In this document: positions 35,530-45,501 of the stretch, piece after piece
Layout of the letters: every line of letters starts with the position of its first letter
Numbering within the stretch: the stretch's first letter is position 1
Assembly: GCF_900155425.1 (NCBI RefSeq)
Contig: NZ_LT700192.1
Location: 186,001-250,000, forward strand
DNA: 64,000 nucleotides
Reading direction: 5' to 3'
DNA from: Parabacteroides massiliensis
GTDB taxonomy: Bacteria > Bacteroidota > Bacteroidia > Bacteroidales > Tannerellaceae
Position numbers and translations under genes: made by a program
Notes under the pieces: model-generated
Told to the model about the DNA's origin: nothing
The model's input: the letters and a program-made list of their open reading frames with translations, nothing else
The model's database searches: none

Positions 35530-37206
35530 ATGAATTGGATTAATGATTTGTTATGGGGCGAGGGCATTGGCCACTCCATACTTCTGCTTTCCTTTGTGAT
35601 CGCCGCCGGCATACAATTGGGTAAGGTTAAGGTCTTTGGCGTATCTTTAGGAATTACTCTTGTCTTGTTTGTGGGGATTATTTTAGGACATTTTGGTTTT
35701 ACGATCAACCACAACGTGATTCACTTTTTTAAAGAGTTCGGATTGATACTTTTTGTCTACTCTGTAGGTATGCAGGTCGGACCAGGTTTCTTCTCTTCTT
35801 TCAAACAGGGAGGGATTACGTTGAATATGTTGGCTTGTGGCATTGTGTTCTTAGGAGTCCTGACGGCTGTCATTCTGCATTATGCCACCGGGATTCCGAT
35901 GCCAACGATGGTTGGTATTTTGTCGGGTGCAGTAACGAATACACCGGGATTAGGAGCTGCACAGCAAGCGTTTACCGATATGCACGGAGTGTCAGACAAT
36001 ACGATCGCTTTGGGATATGCAGTCGCTTATCCATTGGGTGTGATCGGTATTATTTTGTCCATTATCTTGATTAAGTATATTTTCCGTATAAATTTCGATA
36101 AGGAGAACGAACAGTTGAACAGTGAAGATTCTTCGCATACCAATGAGGCAAAGCCGATTTCGCTGATCGTGAAGAATCCGGCTATTTTCAATAAGACGGT
36201 CGCTGAATTGTCAAACCTGCTTGAACATCGTGATTTCGTTATTTCCCGTGTCTGGCGTGACAGCAACAAGCAGATCGAAATCGCTTCGGCCAATACGGTA
36301 TTACAGGAAAACGACAAGGTTTTTGTTATCACGACCGAGACGGATGCCGAGACGATCAAGACCTTTATCGGAGAAGAGATCGATATGGAGCGTAAACAGT
36401 GGATCCGTATGGAGAGCCAATTTATCAACCGCCGTATCCTGATCACGAAACCGGAACTGAACGGTAAGCGTCTGGGGCAGTTAAAACTGCGTAAATTGTA
36501 TGGTATTAATATCACCCGTATCAATCGTGCCGGTGTCGATCTGGTTGCCAAACCGGGACTGACTTTGCAGGTCGGTGACCGTGTGAATGTTGTCGGTACT
36601 GAAACAGCTGTTTCCAATGTGGAAAAGGTTTTGGGCAATTCGATGAAGCGCCTGAACGAACCGAACCTGATCACGATCTTCGTTGGTATTGCATTGGGTA
36701 TCGTGCTGGGTAGTATTCCTATTACCTTCCCCGGTATTCCTCAGCCGGTCAAATTAGGTCTGGCAGGTGGTCCGTTGGTTGTGGCTATTCTGATCAGCCG
36801 CTTCGGTTATCATTATAAGTTGATTACCTATACGACACAGAGCGCGAACCTGATGTTGCGTGAGATCGGTATTACACTTTTCCTTGCTTGTGTGGGTCTC
36901 AGTGCCGGTGACGGTTTTGTCGATACGATTGTGAATAATGGAGGTTTTGCTTGGATCGGTTACGGTTTCATCATTACGTTTGTGCCGTTGATGATCATCG
37001 GTTGTATCGGCCGTTATTTCTGTAAGGTCAACTATTTTACGCTTATGGGACTTATTGCCGGTAGTACGACTGACCCGCCAGCATTGGCTTATTCGAATGC
37101 GACAGCCGGAAATGATGCTCCATCGGTAGGCTATGCAACGGTCTATCCGTTGACTATGTTTCTCCGGGTATTGACGGCACAGCTGTTGATTCTGTTCTTC
37201 GCATAA
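35530..37206 (+). CDS. AspT/YidE/YbjL-family transporter with two RCK_C domains
   Basis: 558 aa. Two membrane halves (about 10-195 and 385-558) flank two cytosolic TrkA-C/RCK_C domains (about 210-290 and 295-375; the second has [22 protein letters not shown] and [11 protein letters not shown]). Both halves carry the internal duplication of this family, with [16 protein letters not shown] in the first and [15 protein letters not shown] in the second. Characterised relatives include the aspartate/alanine exchanger AspT; the substrate here is unknown. It is followed by a long perfect inverted repeat. Confidence 0.9.
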   Translation: MNWINDLLWGEGIGHSILLLSFVIAAGIQLGKVKVFGVSLGITLVLFVGIILGHFGFTINHNVIHFFKEFGLILFVYSVGMQVGPGFFSSFKQGGITLNMLACGIVFLGVLTAVILHYATGIPMPTMVGILSGAVTNTPGLGAAQQAFTDMHGVSDNTIALGYAVAYPLGVIGIILSIILIKYIFRINFDKENEQLNSEDSSHTNEAKPISLIVKNPAIFNKTVAELSNLLEHRDFVISRVWRDSNKQIEIASANTVLQENDKVFVITTETDAETIKTFIGEEIDMERKQWIRMESQFINRRILITKPELNGKRLGQLKLRKLYGINITRINRAGVDLVAKPGLTLQVGDRVNVVGTETAVSNVEKVLGNSMKRLNEPNLITIFVGIALGIVLGSIPITFPGIPQPVKLGLAGGPLVVAILISRFGYHYKLITYTTQSANLMLREIGITLFLACVGLSAGDGFVDTIVNNGGFAWIGYGFIITFVPLMIIGCIGRYFCKVNYFTLMGLIAGSTTDPPALAYSNATAGNDAPSVGYATVYPLTMFLRVLTAQLLILFFA

Positions 37207-37219
37207 TCAGATAATTAAT

Positions 37220-37271
37220 ATCATGAAACGGGGGCCTGCATATATAGAAATGCAGGCCCCCGTTTCATGAT
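37220..37271. repeat. Perfect 21-bp inverted repeat between convergent genes
   Basis: 37220-37240 is the exact reverse complement of 37251-37271, with a 10-base AT loop. The core GGGGGCC is GC-rich. There is no T-run on either side, so it is not a standard intrinsic terminator, although it may still stop or protect transcripts of the convergent transporter and TamB-like genes. Confidence 0.85.
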
Positions 37272-37328
37272 AAGCCATCTTCTTTTATAAGAAATGCGGC
37301 CTCTTCTTTCATACATACGAAATCCTGA

Positions 37329-40300
37329 TTACTTTTTTGTTTGTTCTGTTGCTGTCGGAACTTGCTCTGTGGCTACCGGTGTTTGCTGTGTACTGTCGAG
37401 GGGGGCTACTGGAGGAAGGGGGACTAACGGGTACTTCTTCCGGCGGCGGAAAATGTCGGAGAAGCGAGTAAAGTCTTTCTTGTACATGATGCCGACTCCT
37501 TGTGTCGTCAGAGCTTGCTTCAATATCATATACATGTCGTTGGCATGATTGTAGGCCCTCAGGCGAATATCGCCACTTGGCGTCAGCAGATATTCAAGGT
37601 CGAACTCGCCGATGAAAGCATTCTTCTGGTTGTTTATCGTACTGTTCTTATATCCGAAGTTACCGTTGAAGATAAGGCGGTTGTTCAGTAATTGGCTGGA
37701 CAACAACATCTCAACTTCCGTATCTTCGATGCCATCTTGGCTGGTCCGGATATTTGTGCCGAGTTGCACTTTGTCGGTGAAGCTGTTCATGATACTGGAT
37801 ATCTGAGAAGAAAGGGCGGATGAGGCCACTGCGCTGAAATCGTTCGATTTATATTGCGCATTGTATTCCGGAGTATAGAATTTGTTCAAAACCAACAAAT
37901 AGATGATTTGCCGGGTCATCATGTCTTCTGTATCGACCAGACTTTTGACCTGCCGTTGGAGTTCTTCGTTGGAACTCGGCAGTTCGAGGTCGAACGATAT
38001 AGTCGGGTTTCGCAGCACACCGTCTAATTTCAATACGCAGTTGACCGGTGTATTGCGTCGGGAACTTTCGTATGTCAGGCTGGGATCCAAGTCCTGTATA
38101 TTGGCTGTCACGTTATAAATGGCGTTTACATTCATCGTTGCTTCGAAGGGATCTCCCCTAAAATTGATAATACTGCCGTCTCGAATCTTAAAGTTTTTAT
38201 GGATAAGTTGTTGCAGGCTGAAATTATAGTTTCCTTGTACGATCCCGATGTTTCCGTACATGCGCAAATCGGTTTTCGTTCCGTACTGTATCTGGAGGCT
38301 CCCATTGCAGTTCCCTGCAATTTTGTCGCCTGCAACCGGATCCATGATCAATTCGATGTTGGCATCCGGTGTGATATCGAGTAGGAAGTTCATACGCAAT
38401 TCCGCTCCTTCATCTTCGTTTTTGAAGATAAGAGGTTTGATGGAATCGGCCGGTCGGGTAAGTGCCATTTCGCCCAATTCTTTTTTATTCACGAATGTGA
38501 TGAAATCGTATTCTGCCGCAGAAGAATTGTTCATGAAGTCGAGTTTGACGGATGTCTTGGGATCGCTTCGCATGTTGATGTCGAAGTTGATCAGTTGTCC
38601 GTTCCCTTTTATGGATGCTGTCCCCGTTCCGAAGACAGTCCCGAATATCAGCGGATTCTGCTTTTGGGAAGTGTCGAATACCAGCATATTGTTTGTCTGG
38701 ACTCCTACATTGAAACTGACATCCTTGAAATGTTTGTGGTTGACAGTCAGGTTAACCTTTGCCGGGTTGCCGAATTTGTCATACACCGTTACGTTACGTC
38801 CGATGATCGCTTCCGGTGTCAGGTGGATGGAATCGGAAAAAGTGTAATAGGTGTTCAGATATTCGATACCCAGGCCGCCATCGAGTACAAAAGCATCGCC
38901 CTCCACATTCAATTCCTTGAACGGTCCATGCAGATGGACATTTCCAAAACCTCTTCCTTGTATGTTTTTGGCGATATTCTCGACGAAAGGATGCAGAAAG
39001 GCGACATCCAAATCATTTGCCCCGAAAAAGAGAGAAAGGCCTGCGTTTTTACCGACCGGATAGACATAGCCGCTCACATCGGTCCAGGTCGTATCGTTTT
39101 TATAGATACTGCCTAACATCAAGATACCTTTTTGCTGGTCGTCCCATTCGCTGAAAAGGTTGAGGCGTCCTAACTGTACTTGGTTGAACGAGAAGTTTTG
39201 CACTTCGAGGTCGGTGTTCAGCATCCGGCTACCGTACAGGTCGGTGATATTGAAAGTGCCGGTAGCCTTGCCTGCAAATTGGAGTACCGGGATGTTCAGG
39301 ATGTCGAAGATATAGCTCAGTTCGACCTGTTTCAGGTTCAGCAGCAGTGTGTCGGTCGGATCTTTTGAAACCACTCCTCCCATGTGGACATATTCGTTGC
39401 CGTTGGAAACGGAAAAGTCTTGTATCCTGATCTTGTCGTCAGCAAGGGTGATGGTGGATGGAGCGATGTACCAAGTGGAATCGTTCAGAATCAGCGGACT
39501 CTTGTCCAACGAGATTTCCGTACGCAGTTTGGCAGGCTCTTTTTCCTGCTCTTCTTCTATGAAAAGCGTGGAGGCGGAGATATCTGCTTTAAACAGTCGT
39601 TCTTTGTTGTTCGCCCAACCGATTTGTGTCTTGATCTGATTGTCTTTAGCATCTACTTTCAGATCCATGTAGTTGCGTAACCCTTTGGTATTGTAGTTGG
39701 TTGCCTTAAGTTTCAAATTTACTTTGTCTTCAGGGTTATCGCAGGTCAGGTAGCCGGATTCGAACATGGATTTGCCGATGTTGAATTTAGGCAAGTAGGC
39801 CTCGAAGCGGAAACGGTTGTACTGGTTGTTGTAATGTCCGGTGATGCGTCCTTGATTCAGCATCGTAAAAGGCAATTTCAAGGTGTTGGACATGGCTTCC
39901 GTATTTTCGATAGTCAGCAAAAAAGAGAAGTTGTTTTCCATCACCTTTTGCTTTTTTTGCGTGACGTTGATCAGAGCCGGGATATATCCCTTTAGTGTCT
40001 GCATAAGGCTGGGGACGATGGTCGTGAAAGAGTAAGCTCCCGTCACCTCGCCATTCAGGACATCGGAGGTGATGGTCAGATGGCGGTCCAGTGAATGACC
40101 AGTTGCTTCCACCTTGAACTTTTTCAGAAAAAAACTGTCCGGTTCGGTCTTGAAAGAGAGGCTGTCAAGCATAATGCTCCCTTCCAGGTTGTCTATGTTG
40201 TCTCCGGTGAAGTCAGCATTCAACGAACAGGAGATGTCCGGAGCCTCATATTTGTCTGTCAGATGGAGACTGTCCGGTCGAAAATGCTCCAGACGCGAGG

Positions 40301-41885
40301 TGAAGTTGAACATGGAATTCTTTCCTTCGTGCAGGAACAACCCTTCGGCATACAGTTTGCCGTTCGGATCGTCAATGTCCAGCACGCCGTTGAATCCGTT
40401 TTTCTTGAAATTACCGGAGATGAGAATATCCTCGTACTTGTAGCCCTTGTATTCGAACTCGTTTATATTCGCTTTGATATTGCCCGAAAACGATCCGTTG
40501 ACAGGACGGTGCGTGTCCAGCGTAACGTCCAGTTTGGCTGTCCCATACGGGTTGCCCTCTGGAAAAAGTTCGTTCAGATGCAAAGTGGAGGTCGAGAGAT
40601 GGCCTTTCAGGTAGGCGGCAATGTTCTTCTCTTTGTCGCTCCCGAATATCAGGTCTGTCTGGACGGATCCGATCGCTGACGAGAACTTACCGAAAGCGAC
40701 CAGGTTGTCGAAGAAACCGGATATCTCGCCTGTGAAGTTGATCGTGCCCAACTTGACGATCGCATCCGGCAGGTTGACCGAGCTCTCGTTGAAGTTGTTG
40801 GCCAGACCCGAAAGACCTTCGGTTGTGATATACATTTTGTTGACTTGCCCGAAAATATAAGCATCTTCCGGGTGCGTGATTCCTTTCATCCCCATTTTTC
40901 CGACAAAAAGCATCTTATCGCTGTATTTCAGTGTCAGCCGTTTCAGGTCGATGTTGTTTATATAGCCCGAAGCCTCAGCCGAAAGTTCGATGGTTTCCGA
41001 AAAATTGCGAAATGCCGGGACGAAAGCGGAGAGGTCTTTCAGGCAGATTTGCGAAGGTGCGATATTCAGTTCTACGGGCGAATGATCCAGTAAATCTGCA
41101 GCACTTTCTGCATTCTTCGTATGGATATGGGTACGGTCTATTTTAAGGTCCGTTTCAGGCAACTTGATTTCAAAGTTGTTGATGATTGCACTGTCCTTGT
41201 TGGCAACTATATTGAGTGAAAGTTTGTTGAGCGAAAAGCCCGAAGCTTCGTCGAAACTCATCTTTTTGATGTTGGCATTGAGGCTATCCTTGTTGAATGC
41301 CTTCATCGATATCTTGGCGCTCATATTGCGGATGTCGATATGTTTGGCATTGAACTTTCCTGGGGTGGCGGCTGCGTTCTTCACATCGTAGCGGAAATTA
41401 CCGCGGCGTATGAGGATCGAGTTGAAACGTAAGTCAATGTTGGGTTGCTTTTTAACCGTGTCTTTGCTGGCGAATGCATTGATGACAAATTGCAGGTTCA
41501 ACTTGTCTGCCGGTGTTTCTTTGCTTAGGCTGACGGAGAACCCAAACAGGCGGATTGTCGAAAACACGATCTTGCCGTTCAGTAAAGGCAAGATTTCAAA
41601 ACCAGCTGAAACATGGTTGGCATCGAACAGCACGGCTCCGCTTTCATCTTCGAGATATAGATCTTCCAACACCAGGCGGTTGAACCATTCGATGTCTACA
41701 TTCCCGATTCGTACGGGCACACCTAAACGCTCGGATAATACTGTCGTTGCCGTATTGGCCACTTTTTGCTGTACATAGGGAATGCGTAACAGAATGGCCG
41801 GAGTCGCGTAGAATATCCAGAACAGGGTAAACAGGGCGATGATTATGTATTTTAATCCTTTGATATCTTTACTATATTTAAGCAC
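37329..41885 (-). CDS. TamB-like (DUF490) inner-membrane-anchored envelope protein
   Basis: 1518 aa. One N-terminal membrane anchor (about 12-32) is followed by a very long repetitive beta-strand body (AsmA-like at about 40-300) and the C-terminal TamB/DUF490 domain (about 1150-1480, with DFINMRSDPKTSVKL-like strands, YGNIGIVQGNYNF and INFRGDPFEATMNVNAIY). Such proteins bridge the envelope and are linked to outer-membrane assembly and lipid transport. The start is GTG at 41885; no ATG lies upstream in frame. It is divergent from tsaD, with only 59 bp between. The C-terminus is rich in Thr, Gln and Pro. Confidence 0.9.
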   Translation of the reverse strand: MLKYSKDIKGLKYIIIALFTLFWIFYATPAILLRIPYVQQKVANTATTVLSERLGVPVRIGNVDIEWFNRLVLEDLYLEDESGAVLFDANHVSAGFEILPLLNGKIVFSTIRLFGFSVSLSKETPADKLNLQFVINAFASKDTVKKQPNIDLRFNSILIRRGNFRYDVKNAAATPGKFNAKHIDIRNMSAKISMKAFNKDSLNANIKKMSFDEASGFSLNKLSLNIVANKDSAIINNFEIKLPETDLKIDRTHIHTKNAESAADLLDHSPVELNIAPSQICLKDLSAFVPAFRNFSETIELSAEASGYINNIDLKRLTLKYSDKMLFVGKMGMKGITHPEDAYIFGQVNKMYITTEGLSGLANNFNESSVNLPDAIVKLGTINFTGEISGFFDNLVAFGKFSSAIGSVQTDLIFGSDKEKNIAAYLKGHLSTSTLHLNELFPEGNPYGTAKLDVTLDTHRPVNGSFSGNIKANINEFEYKGYKYEDILISGNFKKNGFNGVLDIDDPNGKLYAEGLFLHEGKNSMFNFTSRLEHFRPDSLHLTDKYEAPDISCSLNADFTGDNIDNLEGSIMLDSLSFKTEPDSFFLKKFKVEATGHSLDRHLTITSDVLNGEVTGAYSFTTIVPSLMQTLKGYIPALINVTQKKQKVMENNFSFLLTIENTEAMSNTLKLPFTMLNQGRITGHYNNQYNRFRFEAYLPKFNIGKSMFESGYLTCDNPEDKVNLKLKATNYNTKGLRNYMDLKVDAKDNQIKTQIGWANNKERLFKADISASTLFIEEEQEKEPAKLRTEISLDKSPLILNDSTWYIAPSTITLADDKIRIQDFSVSNGNEYVHMGGVVSKDPTDTLLLNLKQVELSYIFDILNIPVLQFAGKATGTFNITDLYGSRMLNTDLEVQNFSFNQVQLGRLNLFSEWDDQQKGILMLGSIYKNDTTWTDVSGYVYPVGKNAGLSLFFGANDLDVAFLHPFVENIAKNIQGRGFGNVHLHGPFKELNVEGDAFVLDGGLGIEYLNTYYTFSDSIHLTPEAIIGRNVTVYDKFGNPAKVNLTVNHKHFKDVSFNVGVQTNNMLVFDTSQKQNPLIFGTVFGTGTASIKGNGQLINFDINMRSDPKTSVKLDFMNNSSAAEYDFITFVNKKELGEMALTRPADSIKPLIFKNEDEGAELRMNFLLDITPDANIELIMDPVAGDKIAGNCNGSLQIQYGTKTDLRMYGNIGIVQGNYNFSLQQLIHKNFKIRDGSIINFRGDPFEATMNVNAIYNVTANIQDLDPSLTYESSRRNTPVNCVLKLDGVLRNPTISFDLELPSSNEELQRQVKSLVDTEDMMTRQIIYLLVLNKFYTPEYNAQYKSNDFSAVASSALSSQISSIMNSFTDKVQLGTNIRTSQDGIEDTEVEMLLSSQLLNNRLIFNGNFGYKNSTINNQKNAFIGEFDLEYLLTPSGDIRLRAYNHANDMYMILKQALTTQGVGIMYKKDFTRFSDIFRRRKKYPLVPLPPVAPLDSTQQTPVATEQVPTATEQTKK

Positions 41886-41944
41886 AAAACTACAACAATA
41901 TCCCGATAGATTTCGTTAATTTGCACAAAAATTAAAGCGAAGAT

Positions 41945-42973
41945 ATGAGTGTGACAATATTAGGAATCGAATCATCGTGTGATGATACTTCCTCCTCTGT
42001 AATACGCGAAGGCGTGATGTTGTCGAATGTAATTGCCAGTCAAGCTGTTCACGAAGCCTATGGTGGTGTCGTTCCCGAACTGGCTTCCCGCGCACATCAG
42101 CAGAATATTATCCCGGTGGTTGCCGAAGCGATCAAGCGTGCCGGTATCGATAAATCCGAACTAAGCGCCGTTGCTTTCACCAGAGGGCCGGGGTTGATGG
42201 GGTCGTTGCTGGTCGGAACTTCCTTTGCCAAAGGTTTGGCGGCTTCGTTGGACATCCCGATGATCGAGATCAACCACTTGCAGGCACACGTGCTGGCTCA
42301 TTTCATCAAAGAGACGCCGGAAGACAATCATGCTCCTTCGTTCCCGTTCCTTTGCCTGTTGGTTTCGGGTGGAAACTCACAGATCATCAAGGTGAACGCT
42401 TACAATGATATGGAAGTGATCGGGCAGACGATCGACGATGCCGCCGGTGAAGCGTTTGATAAATGTGCAAAGGTGATGGGGTTAGGTTATCCCGGCGGTC
42501 CTGTCGTGAACCGCCTTGCCAATGAAGGGAATCCGAAGGCCTTTACCTTCAGTAAGCCGCATATCCCCGGTTACGACTATAGTTTCAGCGGATTGAAAAC
42601 CTCTTTCCTTTATACCCTGCGTGACAAGCTGCAGGAAGACCCCGATTTTATCGAAAAAAACAAGCAGGACCTTTGCGCTTCTTTGCAAGCGACGGTGGTC
42701 GATATCCTGATGAACAAGTTGCGCCTGGCAGCGAAGAACCTGAACATTAAGGAGGTGGCTGTTGCTGGTGGCGTATCGGCCAATTCCGGCTTACGGGATG
42801 CTTTTCTCGATCATGCGAAGCGTTTCGGTTGGAAAGTGCATATTCCGAAGTTTTCTTTCACGACAGACAATGCGGCGATGGTTGCCATAACGGGATATTA
42901 CAAATATCTCGACAAGCAGTTCTGCCCGATGGATGCCGCTCCCTTTGCAAGGGTAGAGGCGAAACTGAGGTAA
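41945..42973 (+). CDS. tsaD: tRNA N6-adenosine threonylcarbamoyltransferase
   Basis: 342 aa Kae1/TsaD protein that, with TsaB and TsaE, makes t6A37 in ANN-decoding tRNAs. The metal-binding His pair in NHLQAHVLAH falls at H111 and H115, as in E. coli. The N-terminal ESSCDDTSS, the GGNSQI loop and the late TTDNAAMVA are present. It shares a short divergent region with the TamB-like gene and is followed 25 bp later by a pncC-like gene on the same strand. Confidence 0.97.
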   Translation: MSVTILGIESSCDDTSSSVIREGVMLSNVIASQAVHEAYGGVVPELASRAHQQNIIPVVAEAIKRAGIDKSELSAVAFTRGPGLMGSLLVGTSFAKGLAASLDIPMIEINHLQAHVLAHFIKETPEDNHAPSFPFLCLLVSGGNSQIIKVNAYNDMEVIGQTIDDAAGEAFDKCAKVMGLGYPGGPVVNRLANEGNPKAFTFSKPHIPGYDYSFSGLKTSFLYTLRDKLQEDPDFIEKNKQDLCASLQATVVDILMNKLRLAAKNLNIKEVAVAGGVSANSGLRDAFLDHAKRFGWKVHIPKFSFTTDNAAMVAITGYYKYLDKQFCPMDAAPFARVEAKLR

Positions 42974-42998
42974 AGAGGAAAAAGTAAAGAAGAGAAGA

Positions 42999-43463
42999 AT
43001 GGTTATAGAAGAAGAAATAGGCGGGTTGCTTCGTTCTCGCCACCTGACGTTGGGAACGGCAGAAAGTTGCACCGGTGGATATATTGCACATCTGATTACA
43101 CGTGTGGCCGGCAGTTCCGATTATTTTTGCGGAGGAGTCGTTTCCTATAGCAATGAAGTGAAACAGCATGTTTTAGGCGTTTCGGAAGAGAGCCTGGCGC
43201 AGTACGGGGCGGTCAGTCGTCCGGTCGTCGAACAGATGGCGTTAGGTGCGATCCGTGTGTTAGGTTGCGACTGTGCGGTTGCTACTTCCGGTATTGCCGG
43301 TCCTGGTGGCGGTACTCCCGAAAAACCTGTCGGAACCGTTTGGATTGCCGCTGCTCTGAAAGATAAGGTCGTATCCGAATGTTGCCATTTCGGGACGGAA
43401 CGTGAAGAGAATATCCGGTTGGCGGCGGATATGGCGTTGAGGATGCTGAAGCAGTTGTTATAA
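42999..43463 (+). CDS. pncC: Nicotinamide-nucleotide amidohydrolase (CinA C-terminal domain)
   Basis: 154 aa, a stand-alone CinA C-terminal domain without the N-terminal MoaB-like half. It has the signatures TAESCTGGYIAHLIT, GGVVSYSNEVK and ATSGIAGPGGGTPEKPVGTVWIA. It deamidates NMN to nicotinic acid mononucleotide in pyridine nucleotide recycling. It lies directly after tsaD, probably in the same operon, and is convergent with a membrane protein gene. Confidence 0.92.
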   Translation: MVIEEEIGGLLRSRHLTLGTAESCTGGYIAHLITRVAGSSDYFCGGVVSYSNEVKQHVLGVSEESLAQYGAVSRPVVEQMALGAIRVLGCDCAVATSGIAGPGGGTPEKPVGTVWIAAALKDKVVSECCHFGTEREENIRLAADMALRMLKQLL

Positions 43464-43480
43464 AAGATATATCCCGTTAT

Positions 43481-44380
43481 TTATTGGTCTTTGGAAGTGA
43501 AACATCCCGTGTAAAACACCCGGCTGTTTTCCCGTGTCGTTTGGTTGGACACTGTGAATTGCGGAAAGGCCTGTTCCAACCGCAGTGCCAATGTGTCGCC
43601 TAAAGAGGTATATAAGCTGTCGGCGGTCGAATTATAGGGAAGGTTGCCAAAATAGCAAAGATGATTTTCGTTCATGAAAAGATCGGCGCCTAACCATCCT
43701 TTCCGGACACGCCATTCGGCTGAATCGGGAAGGGAAACGTATAGGTCGAGGCTGTCTGCTTGCACCATCAGGTTCAGCGGGGCGTTTGGGTCGAATGACT
43801 TACGCAGGTGGTCCTGGTCGGGACGCAAATAACTTTTCCGGTTCCATTGGATTTGGGCTACTTCTTCGAGCAGCTTCTTACTGTAGCTCGCCACCCATAT
43901 GCCTTCATGTTGATAATAACCGAAAAAACGGTTTCCGGCATCCGGATAATAGGTGAATGTGATGCCGTCCTTCTTCTGTTTCTGCGGCGCGAACGAACCG
44001 AATACCTTCTGCAACGTGTTTTTCTCTATCCGGCTGGCGTAGTTGTTTCCCACTTGTGCGTAAAAGATGACTCCCTGCGGATGGAAAGATAGAAGCAGCC
44101 ACGGAAGATTCCGGTTGTTTTGAATGATGGAAAGATAGATATCCGGAATCTTTGAAGCGAAAGCATCCCGTTCCGGTTTTCGTGATAAGATATATTTGCT
44201 GAAAGCGGCAGGACGGTTTATGCTCAATATCGCATCCGGTGCCGGGGCTACTAATGTGTATAAATCAGTCCGCACCGTCTCTTTCTCTTTTTGCATTTTG
44301 CCTAAAAAGAACCAGACTGCCATCAACGTAGCGAGAGCAGCTATAACGAATGTTACTATTTCCCGCTTGTCAGCTTTCAT
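43481..44380 (-). CDS. Membrane-anchored protein of unknown function
   Basis: 299 aa. A short basic N-terminus is followed by one hydrophobic segment (about 8-26) and a soluble, presumably periplasmic body of mixed alpha/beta character. I do not recognise the family. The body has no cysteine pair motif or enzyme signature that I can see. It starts 6 bp after nth in a leftward run with pheS, crcB and nth, so it is probably translated from their transcript. Confidence 0.75.
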   Translation of the reverse strand: MKADKREIVTFVIAALATLMAVWFFLGKMQKEKETVRTDLYTLVAPAPDAILSINRPAAFSKYILSRKPERDAFASKIPDIYLSIIQNNRNLPWLLLSFHPQGVIFYAQVGNNYASRIEKNTLQKVFGSFAPQKQKKDGITFTYYPDAGNRFFGYYQHEGIWVASYSKKLLEEVAQIQWNRKSYLRPDQDHLRKSFDPNAPLNLMVQADSLDLYVSLPDSAEWRVRKGWLGADLFMNENHLCYFGNLPYNSTADSLYTSLGDTLALRLEQAFPQFTVSNQTTRENSRVFYTGCFTSKDQ

Positions 44381-44386
44381 TGTGTG

Positions 44387-45031
44387 TTATGTTTTCTTTG
44401 GACTCAGGAAATATTTACACCAAGGTTTGAGCCCACATTCTTCACATTTGGGCTTGCGGGCGATGCAAGTGTAGCGTCCATGCAGAATCAACCAATGGTG
44501 AGCGATCGGGATTTGCTCTTCCGGGATATGTTTCACCAGCTCTTTTTCCGTTTCTAACGGAGTTTTACTGTTGTTTGTCAGACCGATGCGGTTAGCTACG
44601 CGAAACACATGCGTGTCGACAGCCATTGCCGGTTTGTTGTAGACGACCGAAGCAATGACGTTTGCCGTCTTGCGGCCTACGCCGGGTAGCTTTTGCAACT
44701 CATCGATATCGGATGGCACGACACCGCCGAAATCCGACATCAGCATCTTCGCCATGCCGACCAAATGTTTCGATTTATTGTTAGGATAAGAGACACTCCT
44801 GATATATTCGAAGACCACTTCTGGGGTGGATGCGGCCATGACTTCCGGGGTAGGAAAGTCCCGGAAGAGGGCGGGAGTGATCATGTTCACCCGTTTGTCC
44901 GTACATTGGGCAGACAGGATCACGGCGATAAGCAATTGATACGGGTTGTCATAATGCAGTTCCGTTTCGGCAACCGGCACATTCTCGTTGAACCAGTTTA
45001 AAACCCCTTTATATCGCTCCTCCTTACGCAT
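44387..45031 (-). CDS. nth: Endonuclease III
   Basis: 214 aa base-excision repair glycosylase/AP lyase for oxidised pyrimidines. The HhH motif LPGVGRKTANV carries the catalytic Lys121. The catalytic Asp139 is in AVDTHV. The C-terminal [4Fe-4S] cluster ligands are C189, C196, C199 and C205 (C-x6-C-x2-C-x5-C). It lies 3 bp after crcB and 6 bp before the unknown membrane protein, in one leftward operon. Confidence 0.97.
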   Translation of the reverse strand: MRKEERYKGVLNWFNENVPVAETELHYDNPYQLLIAVILSAQCTDKRVNMITPALFRDFPTPEVMAASTPEVVFEYIRSVSYPNNKSKHLVGMAKMLMSDFGGVVPSDIDELQKLPGVGRKTANVIASVVYNKPAMAVDTHVFRVANRIGLTNNSKTPLETEKELVKHIPEEQIPIAHHWLILHGRYTCIARKPKCEECGLKPWCKYFLSPKKT

Positions 45032-45034
45032 ACC

Positions 45035-45421
45035 TTATTTTATTAGTGACATGAAATTTTTACCAAGAAGCAATCCTAAGAATACGGCTAACAATCCTAA
45101 CACATTGCTGGCGACCAGATTCAAAAGTGCCAACTTATATTCGCCTGTTTTCATCAGCGACATCGTATCCAGTGCAAACGAAGAGAATGTAGTAAATCCG
45201 CCGAACAACCCGGTGAAGAGGAACGCTCTTGCGGTTGCAGAGAAATTACAAGTTTCGGCTACGCTCCAGCAAAAACCGATCAGAAAAGAACCGATCACAT
45301 TGACCGAAAGTATCCCGAAAGGAAAGGAGTGTAGCATCGAGCGCTGTACCCACGTGGAAACTCCGAAGCGGAATACCGTGCCGATTGCCCCTCCTGTTAT
45401 AAGCAGTAAAACCTTTATCAT
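45035..45421 (-). CDS. crcB: Fluoride channel CrcB/Fluc
   Basis: 128 aa with four membrane spans. It has the family signatures GGAIGTVFRFGVSTW, FPFGILSVNVIGSFLIGF and FTGLFGGFTTFSSFALDT, the last holding the Phe-box and Asn/Thr pore residues. It exports fluoride as a dual-topology dimer. It is downstream of pheS across an 80-bp spacer with a GC-rich hairpin. I see no fluoride riboswitch in that spacer. Confidence 0.95.
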   Translation of the reverse strand: MIKVLLLITGGAIGTVFRFGVSTWVQRSMLHSFPFGILSVNVIGSFLIGFCWSVAETCNFSATARAFLFTGLFGGFTTFSSFALDTMSLMKTGEYKLALLNLVASNVLGLLAVFLGLLLGKNFMSLIK

Positions 45422-45446
45422 ACCATTTTACTTTTTTAGTGTGTTT

Positions 45447-45475
45447 TTCCCCGGGCTGGTTAAGGACCCGGGGAA
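45447..45475 (-). repeat. GC-rich hairpin between pheS and crcB
   Basis: TTCCCCGGG (45447-45455) pairs with CCCGGGGAA (45467-45475) across an 11-base loop. In the direction of transcription it is followed by A-rich, not T-rich, sequence, so it looks like an mRNA stabilising or processing hairpin rather than a terminator. Confidence 0.55.
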
Positions 45476-45501
45476 GATGGTAAATGATTTAGGTTCTCAA
45501 C

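Noticed and set aside
45422-45501. Fluoride riboswitch before crcB
   Set aside because: The spacer has one GC-rich hairpin but none of the conserved crcB-motif sequence or pseudoknot partners that I know.
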